Source: Ustilaginoidea virens (lineage: Eukaryota > Ascomycota > Sordariomycetes > Hypocreales > Clavicipitaceae). Taken from it: a DNA stretch of 64,000 nt. Positions 21,440 through 32,801 of the stretch are shown one piece after another; within the stretch, counting starts at the first letter, position 1; each line of letters starts with the position of its first letter. The notes under the pieces were generated by a model that had not been told where the DNA came from, did no database searches, and worked only from the letters and a program-made list of their open reading frames with translations. Location: positions 2,108,001 to 2,172,000 of the forward strand of contig NC_057318.1 in assembly GCF_000687475.1 (NCBI RefSeq). Reading direction: 5' to 3'. A program made the position numbers and the translations under genes.

Positions 21440-22661
21440 CGAAGGAATCAACAGTCTTTTCCTTTTTGTCGGTCTTTTGTAGGGTATCTGCTTTATTAGC
21501 TGAATCTTTCTTTTCTTTCTTCTTCTTATTTTCCGGCTTGCCTTATATAGCTGAAGAAGACCCTTATTGGGTAGAAGACCCCTATTTCTTTTTGTTAGCG
21601 TTAGTAGTAGTGTTTTTACCACCCTTGCTAGTATTGTTACTAGCTGGCTTGCTACTGTTGTTAGTAGCGGCACCCTTAACCTTTGCGAGGTGGGTAGTAG
21701 CCCTTGCTACTAATGACCCTTTAATGCATTATTCTTCCAGTAAATCAACTATATAAAATTGCAGGTTAATATTTGATATATTTCCCTGAGTATAGGCGAT
21801 TCTCATCATTATGCGGTGCCATTCTGCCCACTGAAAAAAGACCCCTTCTACAGCATGTAAATACTAGCTGATTTGGTCGAAAGGTTGTATATAGGAGCCT
21901 AAAATTTACAGCCTGGATAGGTAGCTATTAAAGGAGGCGTTAAAAGATTCCAAGGTACCCTTGTAGCCTGTAAAATTTAGTTGATGGAAGGCAGGGTATA
22001 GGTGGGTCCGCTGTACGTCTGATGAGTGAGAATACTATTTGGTAAGTAACATAAAGGCTGACTCTAAGTCAGTACACCAGTTAATAGCGGCAGCTGGTCC
22101 TTCTATGCAACTATTCTTAATAAGTAATAGTAAAAATGCTTGCTCTGAATCGTTAAACTTGCTAGCAATAGAAGGTTCTTTAATAAATTTGGCGATATTA
22201 AGTGCCCTAAGTTGAATCATAAGGGCCTATTTCCATTAGTCGAAGTTAGATACCCCCCTTAGCTTTTAGGATTCCTAGAATCCGTTGGCTGTTTTAGCTA
22301 ATTCCTTAATAGCTATAGCGCTGACTTGGCTGCTAATGCTGGATAGAACCGGCAGGGGTTGCTAGGCTTTAGGTGGTGATAGTAGGTTATTTCCTTTACC
22401 CACAGGGGTTTAGAAGGTATCCACATCCATCATATCCTAGGATGGTGGGCTAATAGCAGGCTTAATTAGTCTATCTACTAAGGTGCCCACCTTATCAGCC
22501 AAAAAATCGATTTTAGAATTAATTCGATTAAATTTATAGTTGAATTCTTTTCTCATTTCCTATTGGTCTTCCCTAAGCTAGGCAATTTCCTAGTCATTAT
22601 CAGATTCTTCTACCTCTGCCGTATAGCTTAAGTTATCGGTAAGAACATTCTGACTGGCCAT
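21440..22661 (-). pseudogene. CopD gag
   Basis: The start is the ATG complementary to 22659-22661 (MASQNVLTDN). It is chosen because the frame is open from there and because it is the first ATG after the leader. A Glu/Asp-rich N-terminus is followed by EFNYKFNRINSKIDFLADKV, predicted helical. The most conserved capsid segment is within 22035-22220 (INWCTDLESAFMLLTK at its end). A few TAG/TAA stops interrupt it. Gag forms the particle. The zinc knuckle could not be placed with confidence. Confidence 0.78.
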
Positions 22662-22953
22662 TATAGGAAGAGAAAAGGTGCCGGAATGTCTTAAAAATGC
22701 AAAGAAAATCAAAACAGAAAATCTAGATAAAAAAATCTAGAAGAAAGCTGCGTTAAGGAATAACCTTAGAAAATCCTATTGCAAAAAGGATGTGTTGCAG
22801 CTTGGTGTGGTAGCTGGGTTCCTAAATCTGGGATGATCAGTCCTTTACTGCCGATTAGTAATATCGTTAGTTAGATTCCTAGAAGGTTAGCTGCTAAATG
22901 CGTTAAAATCCTAAGTTAGCGTAAAAAAGTCTTAAGCTGGAAGCCTTAAGACA

Positions 22954-22967
22954 CCGGGCTCATAACC
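22954..22967 (-). promoter_or_regulatory. CopD primer-binding site, anticodon arm of initiator tRNA-Met
   Basis: Directly inside the 5' LTR the sense strand reads GGTTATGAGCCCGG. Its complement, ccgggctcataacc, is the anticodon stem-loop of eukaryotic initiator tRNA-Met (loop CTCATAA, anticodon CAT). Drosophila copia likewise primes from a half-molecule of initiator tRNA-Met cut in the anticodon loop. Confidence 0.8.
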
Positions 22968-23662
22968 TGTTGCAAAATAGTGATTCAGAACACTATTGGA
23001 AATGTACTGGATACCGACAGTGGCGTACAAGGCGTTGCAGAATAAAACAAAGAGCTAGTTAAAGATTTAAAGCGCAAAAGAGGTTAACCAAAGCAAAGAT
23101 ATTAGGGAAATCTGATTCTAATTGTTGGTGACTATTCTAGCTAGAAAAAGGGAATTTTGGGCATATTTCTACCATCTTGAAAAAGTGGTTGAAAATAATG
23201 AAAAACCGCAAAAATAGCGAAAAAACCCGACGAAAAGTCGGTCTGCCCAATATCCTACCCAGTGCATACCCAACCAAGCCCAGTGGCTTATAGCGGTGTG
23301 CCGGATGCCCTATAACAGCCTGCCGTACGGGCCGGAAGCCCTATATCGGTCTGCCGTAAATGACCGGTGTAGCGGGTGACTGTATGTAGAAGGCCGAAAG
23401 TGCTGGTTTGCCCATTTGGTAATCCCGTAGAAATGCGCCGCCTGTTGTGGGCCCTGTGGCCCGCTGTGACCGGCCGCTGTGGCCGGCTGTGGGGCGCTGT
23501 GCCGGTGCCGTGACCGGCGCTGTGGCCCACTGTAATCGGCGTTGTGGGGCGCTATGCCCCACCATAGCGCCTGGTATAGCCACCGCGATATCTCAACGTA
23601 GAGACGTCGTACGGTAGCGAGACCAGTACCAAAATACAGCTAAAAAGGCGCTGATTTTAACA
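22968..23662 (-). repeat. CopD 5' LTR (right copy)
   Basis: It is 695 bp, the same length as the left copy, with about 14 differences seen by eye, nearly all transitions in a CA/TG context. The matching short duplication agctc follows at 23663-23667. Transcription would start within this copy and run leftwards. Confidence 0.93.
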
Positions 23663-23999
23663 AGCTCTAACGTTTAAACCCTAGGCAGAGGATAATACTT
23701 ATAGTTATAATGCCGATGATAATTATAGCGGCTATAGGAAGGAAGAGGGAAGAAGAAGAAGTAGGAAGAATAGGCATAAGGGGAAAAACACCCTCGCCTA
23801 AAGGGATCTCTTACTAATAGCTAGCGGAAAATTTTTCACGATACTTCTAGCTATTACAGGTGGTCTCTAGCTAGCGATATAATGCCGGACTTCTATATAT
23901 TTCCACTATATTACACCCAGGTTAACCACCCTATAAATCCTTTAATTGCACGAGCTAAGCCCGATACCTATACAGATACATACTACTTTTATAACTTGA

Positions 24000-24086
24000 G
24001 GGTATCGCGATAAAAATCCCGGCGACTTTATTGGTCTGCGCGGAGGAAGGGGGGATTATAGGATATAATTAATCCGATTGCGATGC
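24000..24086 (+). other. GypB 3' untranslated region
   Basis: This is the short interval after the ORF3 TGA and before the polypurine tract. No feature was recognised. Confidence 0.5.
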
Positions 24087-24100
24087 GGAGGAGGGGGGTA
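24087..24100 (+). promoter_or_regulatory. GypB polypurine tract
   Basis: The string ggaggaggggggta directly precedes the 3' LTR, the expected plus-strand primer site. Confidence 0.75.
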
Positions 24101-24351
24101 TATTACGGGCTTAGGCTATGCCCGCGCTATAATATGGCTAGGATTTAGGCTATACCTATGCCTAGCCTAGGTAGGGTCAGATGGGTTAACGGCATGGGGT
24201 CATAGGATTACGCTAAGACCCCGACCCGTACCATATAGGGATAAATAGGCATCCGAGAGGCCCCTATTCGGGTCCTCTCTCTTTCCTCCTTAGTCTATTT
24301 AATATATTCATTCGACCCTATTCGCAGTAGCCCTAAGGCCAGTCCTTTACA
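24101..24351 (+). repeat. GypB 3' LTR
   Basis: The LTR starts tattacgggc (ancestral TGTTACGGGC) and ends ctttaca. It is 251 bp, homologous along its length to 2790-3041, with extra TA changes in the two hairpin motifs. It is followed by ataag (24352-24356), the right target duplication. Confidence 0.92.
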
Positions 24352-24356
24352 ATAAG

Positions 24357-26965
24357 GCCTTAGGGGACTTATTAGGGGATTTTACTACTACTTACCTAAA
24401 TAACGTTTTAGTCTATACTAAAGGCTTATAGAAGGAATATATAGATCGCATTAGGGTTATCCTTCAGCGCCTATAAAATGCCAGCTTAAATCTAGATTTA
24501 GATAAATATAACTTCGCAGTAAAGGAGGTATACTACCTTAGTTATATTATAATAGTAGGGAAGGAGATCTGCCTAGACCTTAAGAAGATTAAGGCGATCT
24601 AAAAGTAAGAAGCCCCTATAAAATTATAAAGCATCTAAAGCTTTTTAGGTTTCGCAAACTTCTACTGCGATTTTATCCTAAATTTCTCCTATTTAGCTAA
24701 GCCTTTAATTTAATTAATATAAAAGGGTATCCCCTTTTAATAGCTTAAAGAAGAAGAAAAGGCTTTCTAAGCGCTTAAATAGTATTTTATTTTATACCTA
24801 ATCTTTACCTAATAGGACCTTAAGAAAGAGATAATCCTTAAGGCAAATAGCTTTAGTATAGCTTTTAATAGCTACCTCTCTTAGATTAAGGAGGATAGAG
24901 TATTCTACCTAATTATATATTACTTAATATAGCTTATAAAGGCTGAATAGAATTATACTATCTATAATAAAGAGCTGCTTACTATTATTATATACCTTAA
25001 GGTATAGTCGGCTAAACTCTATTTTATTGCCGCCCTATTTACAATCCTTATAGACTATAAGAACCTTAAGTACTTTATCCGAATAAAGGAGATATTAGAA
25101 CGCTAGGCGTAATATGCCGAGATATTAGCCCTTTTTAATTTCTACTTTTAGTACTAACCTAGCTTATAAGCCTAATACCCTAATACACTCTCGCGATAGG
25201 AGTAAAAAGCAGATAGTATAATACTAAAGTTTAGCTAAATCCTTTAATTACTATCTATCTCTACTATAGAGATAGACCTAATAAAGGTCTAGCTAAACCT
25301 AATAGGAGATCGGCCGATTATAGACCTAAATATAATAGAAGATATACTAATAGTAGCTTTATCGACTAGAGTCTTTATGCCTAATAGCTCTTAAGTCTTT
25401 GCTAATATATACCTATAGGCACTTTAGGACTAGGCTATAGCTAAAGACGAACTATATCGGGCCCGATAGAAGGCTATAGCGAATAGAGAATATTGATTCC
25501 TTATAGAGGTAAAGACTAAAGAATAGATTGCAGATTATACCCTAAATACCTATAGAGTGCTACTCTACTAGGGCTAGATTTAGCTCCCTTCGTTCGAGTC
25601 GCTAATAACTATAGTAATCTAACGATACTATAACTCCCCTACTATAAGGCACCTAAGGAAGAATATAACCTTCTAACTCTTATAATAGGATTACTACTTT
25701 AATAATATATCGTTTAAGGTAACTCGGTTTATTTAGAATTGCTAATACTATAGGGCGTATAAGAGCCGCTAATTGCAATAAGGCCTACTCTAGCCTTTAT
25801 CGATCCTAGATCGTTTTTAGTTTTAAATCTCTATTGATTTTATGACTAACCTCCTAGCCTATAATGCCTCCGACCTATATTACCTAATAGTTATTACTGA
25901 CCGCCTATCTTAGTATATCTAATTTAAGGCGATACACTCGATATAAGCGGAAGATTATATAGAATGGTTTCTTAACTACTAATAGCGGCACTATAGGTTC
26001 CCCGCCTAAATTATTAGCGATAGAGGCTCGGACTAGGTAGGTTAATTCTAGACTATAATATATAAGGCTATTAGGACCGAATAACTCCTCTCTACTATAT
26101 ACTACCTATAGACCGATAGTAGTATAAAGCATATAAACCAAAAGGTCTAGACTATCTTATGCATTAAAATAGCATTTGACTAGTATAACTAGCCCTAATA
26201 TCTCGCGACCTACTAATACGCTCTAAATAACCGCACTTCCTTAGTTACTAGATATAGTCTAAACCATCTCCTAAATAGCTTTAACTCTCCTATTATGGCA
26301 TCCCCCCTTAATATTACGCTGAGTTTAATGACCCCTAAAGGGCAAGTAGTATACTTCCTAGCTATAATATAAGAGGGGGGTAAATTCGCCTAGGCTATTA
26401 TCGCTTTTGCTTAATAGCAGTAGTAGGACGCAATAAACCGTTCCTAATGCCTAATAGAATGCCACTAAATTAGGGACTAAGTTTAGCTAAGCCTATAGAA
26501 TATTAAGACTAATTGGCCTTATAAGAAGCTCGACTAGGTATCCACCAAATATACTATTATAGCTATTCTATCCCTACTTAATATCCGACTCAATATTCCT
26601 AATAGTATTTACCCGGTCTTTTATATTAATCTTATAAAATATACTGCTTCTAACCTATTGCCGAGCTAAATACTTATAAATACTCGGCCCGGCCCCCTAT
26701 TAGTCTTACTAAAGGACTCTAATACCCCGCACGAAGAATTCGAGGTTAAAGAGATACTAACTGCTAAAAACGCTTAGGATCGTAGCAGTAAACGCAATAT
26801 ACTAGTTAAATAAAAGGGATATAATTCGCCTACTTAGGAACCGCTAGAGAACTTTAAGGATACTATAGTATGGAAGACATTTAAGGTTAAATAGGGGGAT
26901 ATTTAGATATATAATAGGCCCGGTCGAACCCTATTATAACCCTAATATAGAAACGGATAAAATTT
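24357..26965 (+). pseudogene. GypA pol C-terminal half: end of reverse transcriptase, RNase H, integrase, chromodomain
   Basis: The frame resumes with ALGDLLGDFTTTYLNNVLVY. The YxDD box is now YLNN (about 24390-24404), both Asp codons having become AAT or AAC. RNase H blocks (AFNSYLS.I, KAE.NYTIYNKELL) lie near 24850-24990. Integrase has SIDFMTNL (first Asp, about 25830) and ISDRGSD (second Asp, about 26011), while the ERVNQ block reads KHINQ near 26125, so the third acidic residue is gone. The chromodomain reads KGYNSPT.EPLENFKDT (about 26812-26865). The coding part stops shortly before the polypurine tract, with no further ORF. Confidence 0.9.
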
Positions 26966-26970
26966 TTCTT

Positions 26971-26984
26971 AGAAAAGGGGGGTA
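26971..26984 (+). promoter_or_regulatory. GypA polypurine tract
   Basis: The string agaaaaggggggta directly precedes the 3' LTR. Confidence 0.75.
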
Positions 26985-27235
26985 TATTACGGACTCGGGC
27001 TATGCCTGTGTTATGGATCGACTGAGGCTCGGGCTGCGCCTATGCCTAGTCCGGAACGGATATAAGGTAGACGCGCGGGCCTATAGGGCAATATTAGGGT
27101 TCTAGCCCGCGCCACATACGGATGTATATAGACTGCGGAAGGGACCCGATTCAGGCTCTTCTCCCTTCCTCCTTAGTTTTATCAATATATCCGATTAACG
27201 CCTATTCGCAGTCGCCCTAGGGCCAGTCTGTTATA
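26985..27235 (+). repeat. GypA 3' LTR
   Basis: It is 251 bp, tattacgg to gttata, and nearly identical to 34-284. The attaa duplication follows at 27236-27240. Confidence 0.93.
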
Positions 27236-27240
27236 ATTAA

Positions 27241-28449
27241 GGTCTACTAGCTTTCTTAGGATTTCCGACTGGGTCTTAGAGTATAAAAGATAATAGAAGA
27301 TAAATTTAATATCGTTATCCCGTAGTAATAGTACTATAATAGCACTATTATAAGCTTGGTCTAGTATAAATATATTAATATATACCCGCTAGAAAGGTTT
27401 TAGGCTAAGTAAATGGGGCTGCTGGCTAATAATCCTAGTGGCCTTAAATAGTGAGTACTGCTTACAATTAATAGTAAGTAATCCCTTAATTTTAGTGCCG
27501 GTAGTCGATTGGACTATCCTTTCTAAGGCTTCTTTATTAGGGTGGCCTAATCGTTTATACTATATTGTAGCTATAGCTTCCGAGGCAGATGTATTTTAAG
27601 TATCCTTCGAGATAGCCACTGCTATAGCGGGCGCTATAGTGGGTTAAGTGGGATAAGATATTGTGTATTATATAGCCGCACAATTGTTGATTGACGAAGA
27701 CATATTTTTATTTAATATAGTAGGGTCTTCCCTACTAATAATAGATAAAGGCATTATATCCTTAGAGGTAATAGATATAGAAGGGCAAGATACTATAATA
27801 TCGTCAGAAGGATAAGATACCATAGTATCCTCAGTTGGGTAAGATACCGTATTATCCCTAGTGCCAGTTAGGTAAAATACTATAGTATCCCTAGTAGTAA
27901 TAGTAGTAGCAGCAATAGCGACTTCGCTATACTTAATAACTTATTAACCAAACATCCGGCTGGTATAAAATAAACGGTCCTTATTATGTATAATCCAGCC
28001 AGTCTATAAATTCTAATAGTAATTCGCACGTATAAATCGTTCCAAGCTTGCTATATTAGTATAAAACGTTAGTATATATGCTATATATAGTAGCTCGAAA
28101 ATGCCTTTATTAGTATTTAATCGCACTCTTCTATATCCTAGTATAGAAGGATTGGATTTGCCTATAAATACGGTTTTAGGCTCGATATTTAGTATATAAT
28201 CTAGTAACCGGTCCTTATTATTAGTAATATGGGTATTAAAACTACTATCTAGTATCTAGAAATCTTTAAGTAGATAAGATATAGTTAAGAGAGATGCCTA
28301 TAGGCTGGTAATAGATAGAAATACCTATAGGCTTGCTTATAAGCTAGTAATAGTCGTTAATGATATAGTCGGTTCGGATTACATAAAGTTGTATAATATA
28401 TTACTATCCTTACTAGCAAATATAATTCCAAGTGGTATAGAAGGAGAGG
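27241..28449 (-). pseudogene. CopE protease, GAG-pre-integrase and start of integrase
   Basis: On the minus strand, starting near 28270: ILDSSFNTHITNNKDRL is a copia protease (family L-D-S-G-A..H). A linker with repeated DTV.YPT blocks follows (about 27930-27780). The GAG-pre-integrase signature YKRLGHPNKEALERIVQSTT is at about 27515-27570, and integrase starts with RVYINIFILDQ (first Asp changed to Asn). Few stops are present, all TAA/TAG. The frame passes across the GypA insertion into 33-1. Bases 28436-28449 are the left L2 target duplication. Confidence 0.85.
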
Positions 28450-28489
28450 CCCGGTGGCGGCTCGGACTAGCCACCCCTCGCGGCGAGGT

Positions 28490-31290
28490 AATAAGGCGGG
28501 CACCTAGGAAGAGAAATAGCACTATCGATCATACATAGGTCACATAGGATATTATAGTAGAATATCTTAGAAACGCCGACCTTACCGGGTCCGACTATAT
28601 CCCCTAGCTTATACGCATCGAGACCGGCAACTATTACGTAAAAGCCCCCCCCATAAAGAACAGTTAGAAGTCCCTTAACTAATACCTTGCCTAGGTCGAA
28701 GCTAAAAACCGACTCGTCACCTCCTATGCTAAGGCCCCGCTCCGCTCCCCCGCCGAGATAGATATATATACCGCGTGGCTTACTGGCCAACTCTAGAGTA
28801 TTACTGATATTGCGGCCCTAAAGAAGGCACCTAAAGCTCCCGGCGTAGAGCCCTAGTGGAACTCCCGCATTAAGATGGCCTAAAAAACCGCAAAAAAGGC
28901 CTACCGAAAATGGGTAGTATGCTATACCCCGGAGAATCTTAGCGCTGCTTAAGAGGCGGGGGCAACCTAGTCTCGCATTATATAAAAGGAATAGCGCTAA
29001 TTATAAAGAGAAGCCTTTAATAAAGCCACCGCCTAGAATGCCGACCTATAGTCTTTAAAGAAATAGGCCTATTTATATAGTAGCTTCCCGCCTAAATTAA
29101 GAGAGATCCCTCTGCTAGAATAAGGCGGCCTAAGCCCGAAAGCTATAATATATAAGGAAAAAGTATAGGTCCTTGCCAAATGGTTCTTCCCTACCTCTTA
29201 AGCCATTTATAATAATATCCCCGACCTAACGTTCCCTTAGCTTACTGCTGCTATATTCCCCCTTACTAATTCCTTTTCCTATAAAGAGGTATATATCGCA
29301 TTACGCAATATAGTAGGCTAGAAAGCATTAGGCCCCGATAGGCTCTTAGCAAAATTCCTTAAAGTATATAGCCCTCTACTTATTACTACTTTTATATATC
29401 TTTTAAATAAAATATACTGCATTAGGTACTACCCGGCTTAATACTAAAAGGCTAGAATAGTAGTACTATGGAAACTAGGGAAAAAGCTAGAGGAGTTCTC
29501 TAAAGCAGGAGGCTAGAGACTAATATTACTCCTTAACCTAATAGGAAAAGTTATAAAAGCTATAGTTATACGGCGGCTTACTACTACTCTTAAAGAGGAT
29601 AACCTTTTTCTAAACCTCTAAATAGGTAATAAGACAAACCGATTAACTAATATAGTACTAAGCATACTAATCGAAATTATATATACGACCTAGCACTATA
29701 GCAGGATCGCTTCGCTACTTTAACTAGATATCTTAGCCGTATTCGATACTATTAATTACACCTGCTTTATCTACCTATTACTAGAAAAAGAGCTCCCGCT
29801 ATAGCTAGCGATATAGGTATATAGCTTTACCGACTTATGCTTAATATAAATCTACTTTAAGGGGTAACTTATAGATAAATTATTAATTACTATTAAAGTC
29901 CCTTAAGGGTCCCCCCTCTTTTTTATCCTCTTCTTTATTTATATTATACTACTCTATAAGAGACTACAGGAGGTTATATTAACTATTATACTAGGCTTCG
30001 CCAATAACACTAATATTATAGCCTATAGGAGAAATATAAGGGAGACTAAAGCGCTATTCAAGAAAGTATAGGCTATTTACGATAATTAATCTAAGTAAGT
30101 AAGACTAAATTTTAACCCTAGTAAAAGCGAGCTTATCTACTTTACTTATACGCATAAGGCGGATAAGACCTTAATACGGCTCGGGACCGCTATAATACAG
30201 CCGAAATAGTATATTAGATTTTTAAGGGTTGAAATCTACTATAAACTGAAATAGAGGGAATACTATATTAAAATTGTAAAGAAATTTAAGCGGTAGCGAC
30301 TTACGATTACAGTAATAGCGGCCTTTACCTAAGGCTATTAATATCGGGAAGTATGCTTTATCTATATATAGGTTATCCAAACCTTTATTGCCTTTAGCGC
30401 GGGGGTATAATATACCCCTATCGCCTTTAGAGGGGTAGCAAAAGGTATCGTAAAATCCCTAGCTATAAAGCAATTAGTATGCTTTCGTATAATTATTAAG
30501 GCCTTTAAGGCTATACCGCTAAATACCCTCGAGATTAAGGCGGCTATACTATTAATCGACTTTTACTTTAATTATATCTACTAAAGGTTCCTTGATAGAA
30601 TAGCTAAAATAGGTATAACTAATAAGATTAACCGTATATTTATAGTAGTAGTAATAATGCTTTAATATTAATGAAAAAATAGCTACTAAAGACCCCTAGC
30701 CTATATTTTATTCCTTAACTTTAACCCCTATTAACTCCTAGCTATAGAAAGACTAACGAAAGATTAGTATAACTAATAGTAAAGTAGTTAGGCAATAGCT
30801 AAAGTAAGATACCCCTAGCGTAAAACCCTAGCGGCTAAAAAAGCATTAGACTTCTAATTGATAGCAAAAATAACCTAACTATATAAAGGCCTATAGAAGT
30901 ATAAATCGGTAGTACTTACTTAACTCTATATAGAAAAAATTAGCTTTAACTCCTTCCTCTGCCTTTAATAAGTTCCTTTAGTACTATTACCCTTATACCG
31001 CTATAGGGAAAGCCTAGAAGACCTCTACTACTTTATCCTTTTATACTTAAAATACTATAGATATCGGTGCAGACTCTTTAGACCTAGCCTTAGCTTTAGC
31101 CTACTTTAAGATTAATATAATATATCTATTGCATTTAATAAACCGAGTATTATATAAAAGATTGCCTGCTAAATACTTAATATTAATAGACTTAATTAAT
31201 TCCGACTCGCCTAATCCCTCTAGTATAGTATAACTAGAGGCAGCCCTAAGTATCCCTATATAGCCCCTATATAATATTTATAATAATCCT
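28490..31290 (+). pseudogene. L2 ORF2 relic: end of endonuclease, reverse transcriptase, C-terminal zinc region
   Basis: The endonuclease end reads AIDHT.V then GSDYIP (family SDHxP, about 28590). Reverse transcriptase follows: KALGPDRLLAKFLKVYSPLL (about 29320), GKKLEEFSKAGG (about 29480), LDILAVFDTINY (first catalytic Asp, about 29725), and the FADD box as FANNT (about 29998-30010). Downstream, FSAGVQYTPIAFRGVAKG, then LYRYRESLEDLYYFILLYLK near 31000, where C-x-CG...H...C is expected. The region is RIPed but alignable to L1, L6 and L8 throughout. Confidence 0.85.
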
Positions 31291-31379
31291 AAAGTGGGAA
31301 TAATAAGCCCTAGGAATAAGCAAATCTTTTCAGGTCTTATAGGCTAAAACTAATTGATAGTTATTATTTTAATATTAGG

Positions 31380-32700
31380 GGTATCCTTTTTTTTTTCCCT
31401 TTTATTCCTTTTATTGCCTTTCCCCCTTTTATCCCTATTGCCCTTATTATCCCTATTATCCCTATTGCCCTTATTTTACCCCCCTTTTAAAGCTTCCCTC
31501 CCTTTTTACTAGGCTAAAAGCACTTTTAGTAATATAGCGATATCTTCTTATGCTTAAGCCTATTGCTTTAGGGCTTCTACCTTTTATTCCTTAAGGTCTA
31601 ATATCTCTTAGGTCGCCTTAAAAGCACTAAGACCCCCTACTACTACTATTACTACCGCTGCTACTTAACCATATCTTTAAGAGGTAGATGCCTATTTAGC
31701 CCTCTACTAAAGGGCCTTATAGTTATCCACCTAGAAAGTTATTAGCTAGTAATCTGCGCTATATACGAATTAGAAATACACTTTAACCCCCCTAGCTATT
31801 ATCTCTTATGCAGTAAGGAGTTCTTATATTAGGACCTAATTCTTAAGGGTCTACTCTAAGGGTATATAAGTTTTACCCGCTAAGGCATATAGATAGTATA
31901 CTATATTAGTCCCTGCCTATATTAGCTTCGCCTAAAAGTAGGTATAACCTAGCCTATATCCTATTGAATCCAGTATTAATACTTAAGATCCTCTAAGTGC
32001 ATTAAATATAGCCCGCAAGGCTATATATATAACTCTCCTAGCTACTATATAAAGGTTAGCTATAGCCCTATTGCGTATTAGACTCGCACTCACCCCTTTA
32101 TCTAAAGTTGCCAACCGCTTAGGCATTTTATTACTGCTATTATTAGTATTGCTATTATTACTATTGTTATTATTACTGCTATTGCTATTGCTTTTACTGC
32201 TACCGCTCTACTAATAGGATTAGTATCGGTCCTATACTGCGATAAAGGGGTTATTATATACTTTAGAATTAGTGCTATAGAGGAAAAGAAGAAAAGAGGA
32301 AAAGACATTAAATCGGGGGGAATCGCTAACCTATATACTAACACAGTGCTTAAGGCTACCCGCTTCTATCCTTAAGTTTAACTTACTTTTACTTATATAC
32401 TGCAGACTAACGCGCCCGAGATGCGCTTAGGCCCTTATAAGTATACGCCTGGCGAGAATACTACTAACCCTACCCCCCCTAACCTTACCTCCCCCTTATT
32501 TTACACTCGATAGAATCCCGACCTAGGCCTAATACCCCTGGAATTTATATTCGCACTCTTCCTAAGTAATACCGCTAGATATAGTCCTAAGCGGCTGCGC
32601 ATCTTATTCTCTTATGCACTGGATACCTATCGCCCCTGCCACGGGGCGACATATAACGGCATTTAAGAATGTAGGAAGGGTTTTTTTTCCGGCCGCCGGG
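31380..32700 (+). pseudogene. L2 ORF3 relic
   Basis: It starts with a Pro/Ile-rich, pyrimidine-rich part (about 31380-31500), then STFYSLRSNISQVALKALRP-like sequence (Q shown where TAG stands, about 31580-31650), VDAYLALY (about 31690), DPLSALN (about 31990) and VANRLGI (about 32110). The hydrophobic segment follows, and after it LYCDKGVIIYFRI and EEKKKRGK (about 32240-32310). A single-base loss in the triplet repeat near 32130 shifts the frame, but the same protein resumes. It is clearly homologous to L1 ORF3. Confidence 0.65.
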
Positions 32701-32801
32701 TTTTTCCTTTCTGATTTATCCTATAGAAGTACTAGATAGGTTATTTAGGTCTAAATAGCCTCTAGAGTAATATAATAATAATAATACTATAGAAGGAGAG
32801 G
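32700..32801 (+). other. L2 3' end, (TAA)n tail and target duplication
   Basis: The tail is taatataataataataat, followed by the right duplication, tatagaaggagagg, at 32788-32801. Confidence 0.85.

Larger units (their letters stand above)
16123..23662 (-). mobile_element. CopD, Ty1/copia retrotransposon, lightly RIPed, inserted in GypB ORF3
   Basis: This is a complete 7540-bp element on the minus strand. Its two LTRs are both 695 bp (16123-16817 and 22968-23662) and it has an exact agctc duplication. By eye the LTRs differ at about 14 positions, nearly all C/T or G/A. It keeps many CA and TG dinucleotides, a YVDD reverse-transcriptase box and long open stretches, in contrast to its host, so it is the youngest large element in the left half. 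The order gag, protease, integrase, reverse transcriptase, RNase H is that of Ty1/copia. Scattered TAG codons still make it non-functional. Confidence 0.94.
14982..23999 (+). pseudogene. GypB ORF3, extra protein downstream of pol, split by CopD
   Basis: The frame runs from an ATG at 14982 to 16122 and, after CopD and its duplicated agctc (7545 bp, a multiple of three) are removed, from 23668 to a TGA at 23997-23999: about 490 codons. Every internal stop is TAA or TAG, as RIP makes from CAA, CAG or TGG, and the only TGA closes the frame. The first 75 codons are open and rich in Ala/Thr/Ile (AARTTITAARTT). The C-terminal part has a basic cluster (EEGRRRSRKNRHKGK, about 23740-23790), then a hydrophobic stretch (GKFFTILLAITGGL, about 23827-23870) and a tail of about 40 residues. 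I do not recognise a family. The layout could suit an envelope-like membrane protein, but that is only a suggestion. GypA has no counterpart. Confidence 0.65.
2790..24351 (+). mobile_element. GypB, Ty3/gypsy chromovirus with extra ORF, inserted in GypA
   Basis: It has LTRs of 252 bp (2790-3041) and 251 bp (24101-24351) and an exact 5-bp target duplication, ataag. Its own DNA, after removing L1, LTR-C and CopD, is about 7.3 kb: LTRs, leader, gag, protease, reverse transcriptase, RNase H, integrase, chromodomain, a third ORF and a polypurine tract. It belongs to the same lineage as GypA by gag and pol, but carries about 2 kb more between chromodomain and 3' LTR. RIP-type stops break every frame. 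Confidence 0.92.
34..27235 (+). mobile_element. GypA, Ty3/gypsy chromovirus, inserted in CopE
   Basis: This is a complete element bounded by two 251-bp LTRs (34-284 and 26985-27235) and an exact 5-bp target duplication, attaa, at 29-33 and 27236-27240. Its own internal DNA is about 5.1 kb: 285-2789 and 24357-26984. The order is gag, protease, reverse transcriptase, RNase H, integrase, chromodomain, then a polypurine tract directly before the 3' LTR. GypB interrupts it inside reverse transcriptase. All coding frames are broken by TAA/TAG. Confidence 0.93.
28450..32787 (+). mobile_element. LINE L2, 5'-truncated, inserted in CopE
   Basis: It is a 4338-bp plus-strand LINE with an exact 14-bp duplication, tatagaaggagagg, at 28436-28449 and 32788-32801. 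It begins inside the endonuclease, so the 5' third is missing, as happens when reverse transcription stops early. It ends in ataataataataa-type tail sequence. It keeps most of ORF2, all of ORF3 and the 3' UTR. An antisense frame of 107 codons at 28467-28790 is a shadow of the endonuclease. Confidence 0.92.

Noticed and set aside
20692..21756. Frames at 20692-20913 (+), 21466-21756 (+) and 21434-21673 (-)
   Set aside because: These are off-frame readings of the CopD linkers. The true frame on the minus strand continues into protease and integrase.
28467..28790. A 107-codon minus-strand frame
   Set aside because: It is antisense to the L2 endonuclease, whose plus-strand motifs are recognisable.
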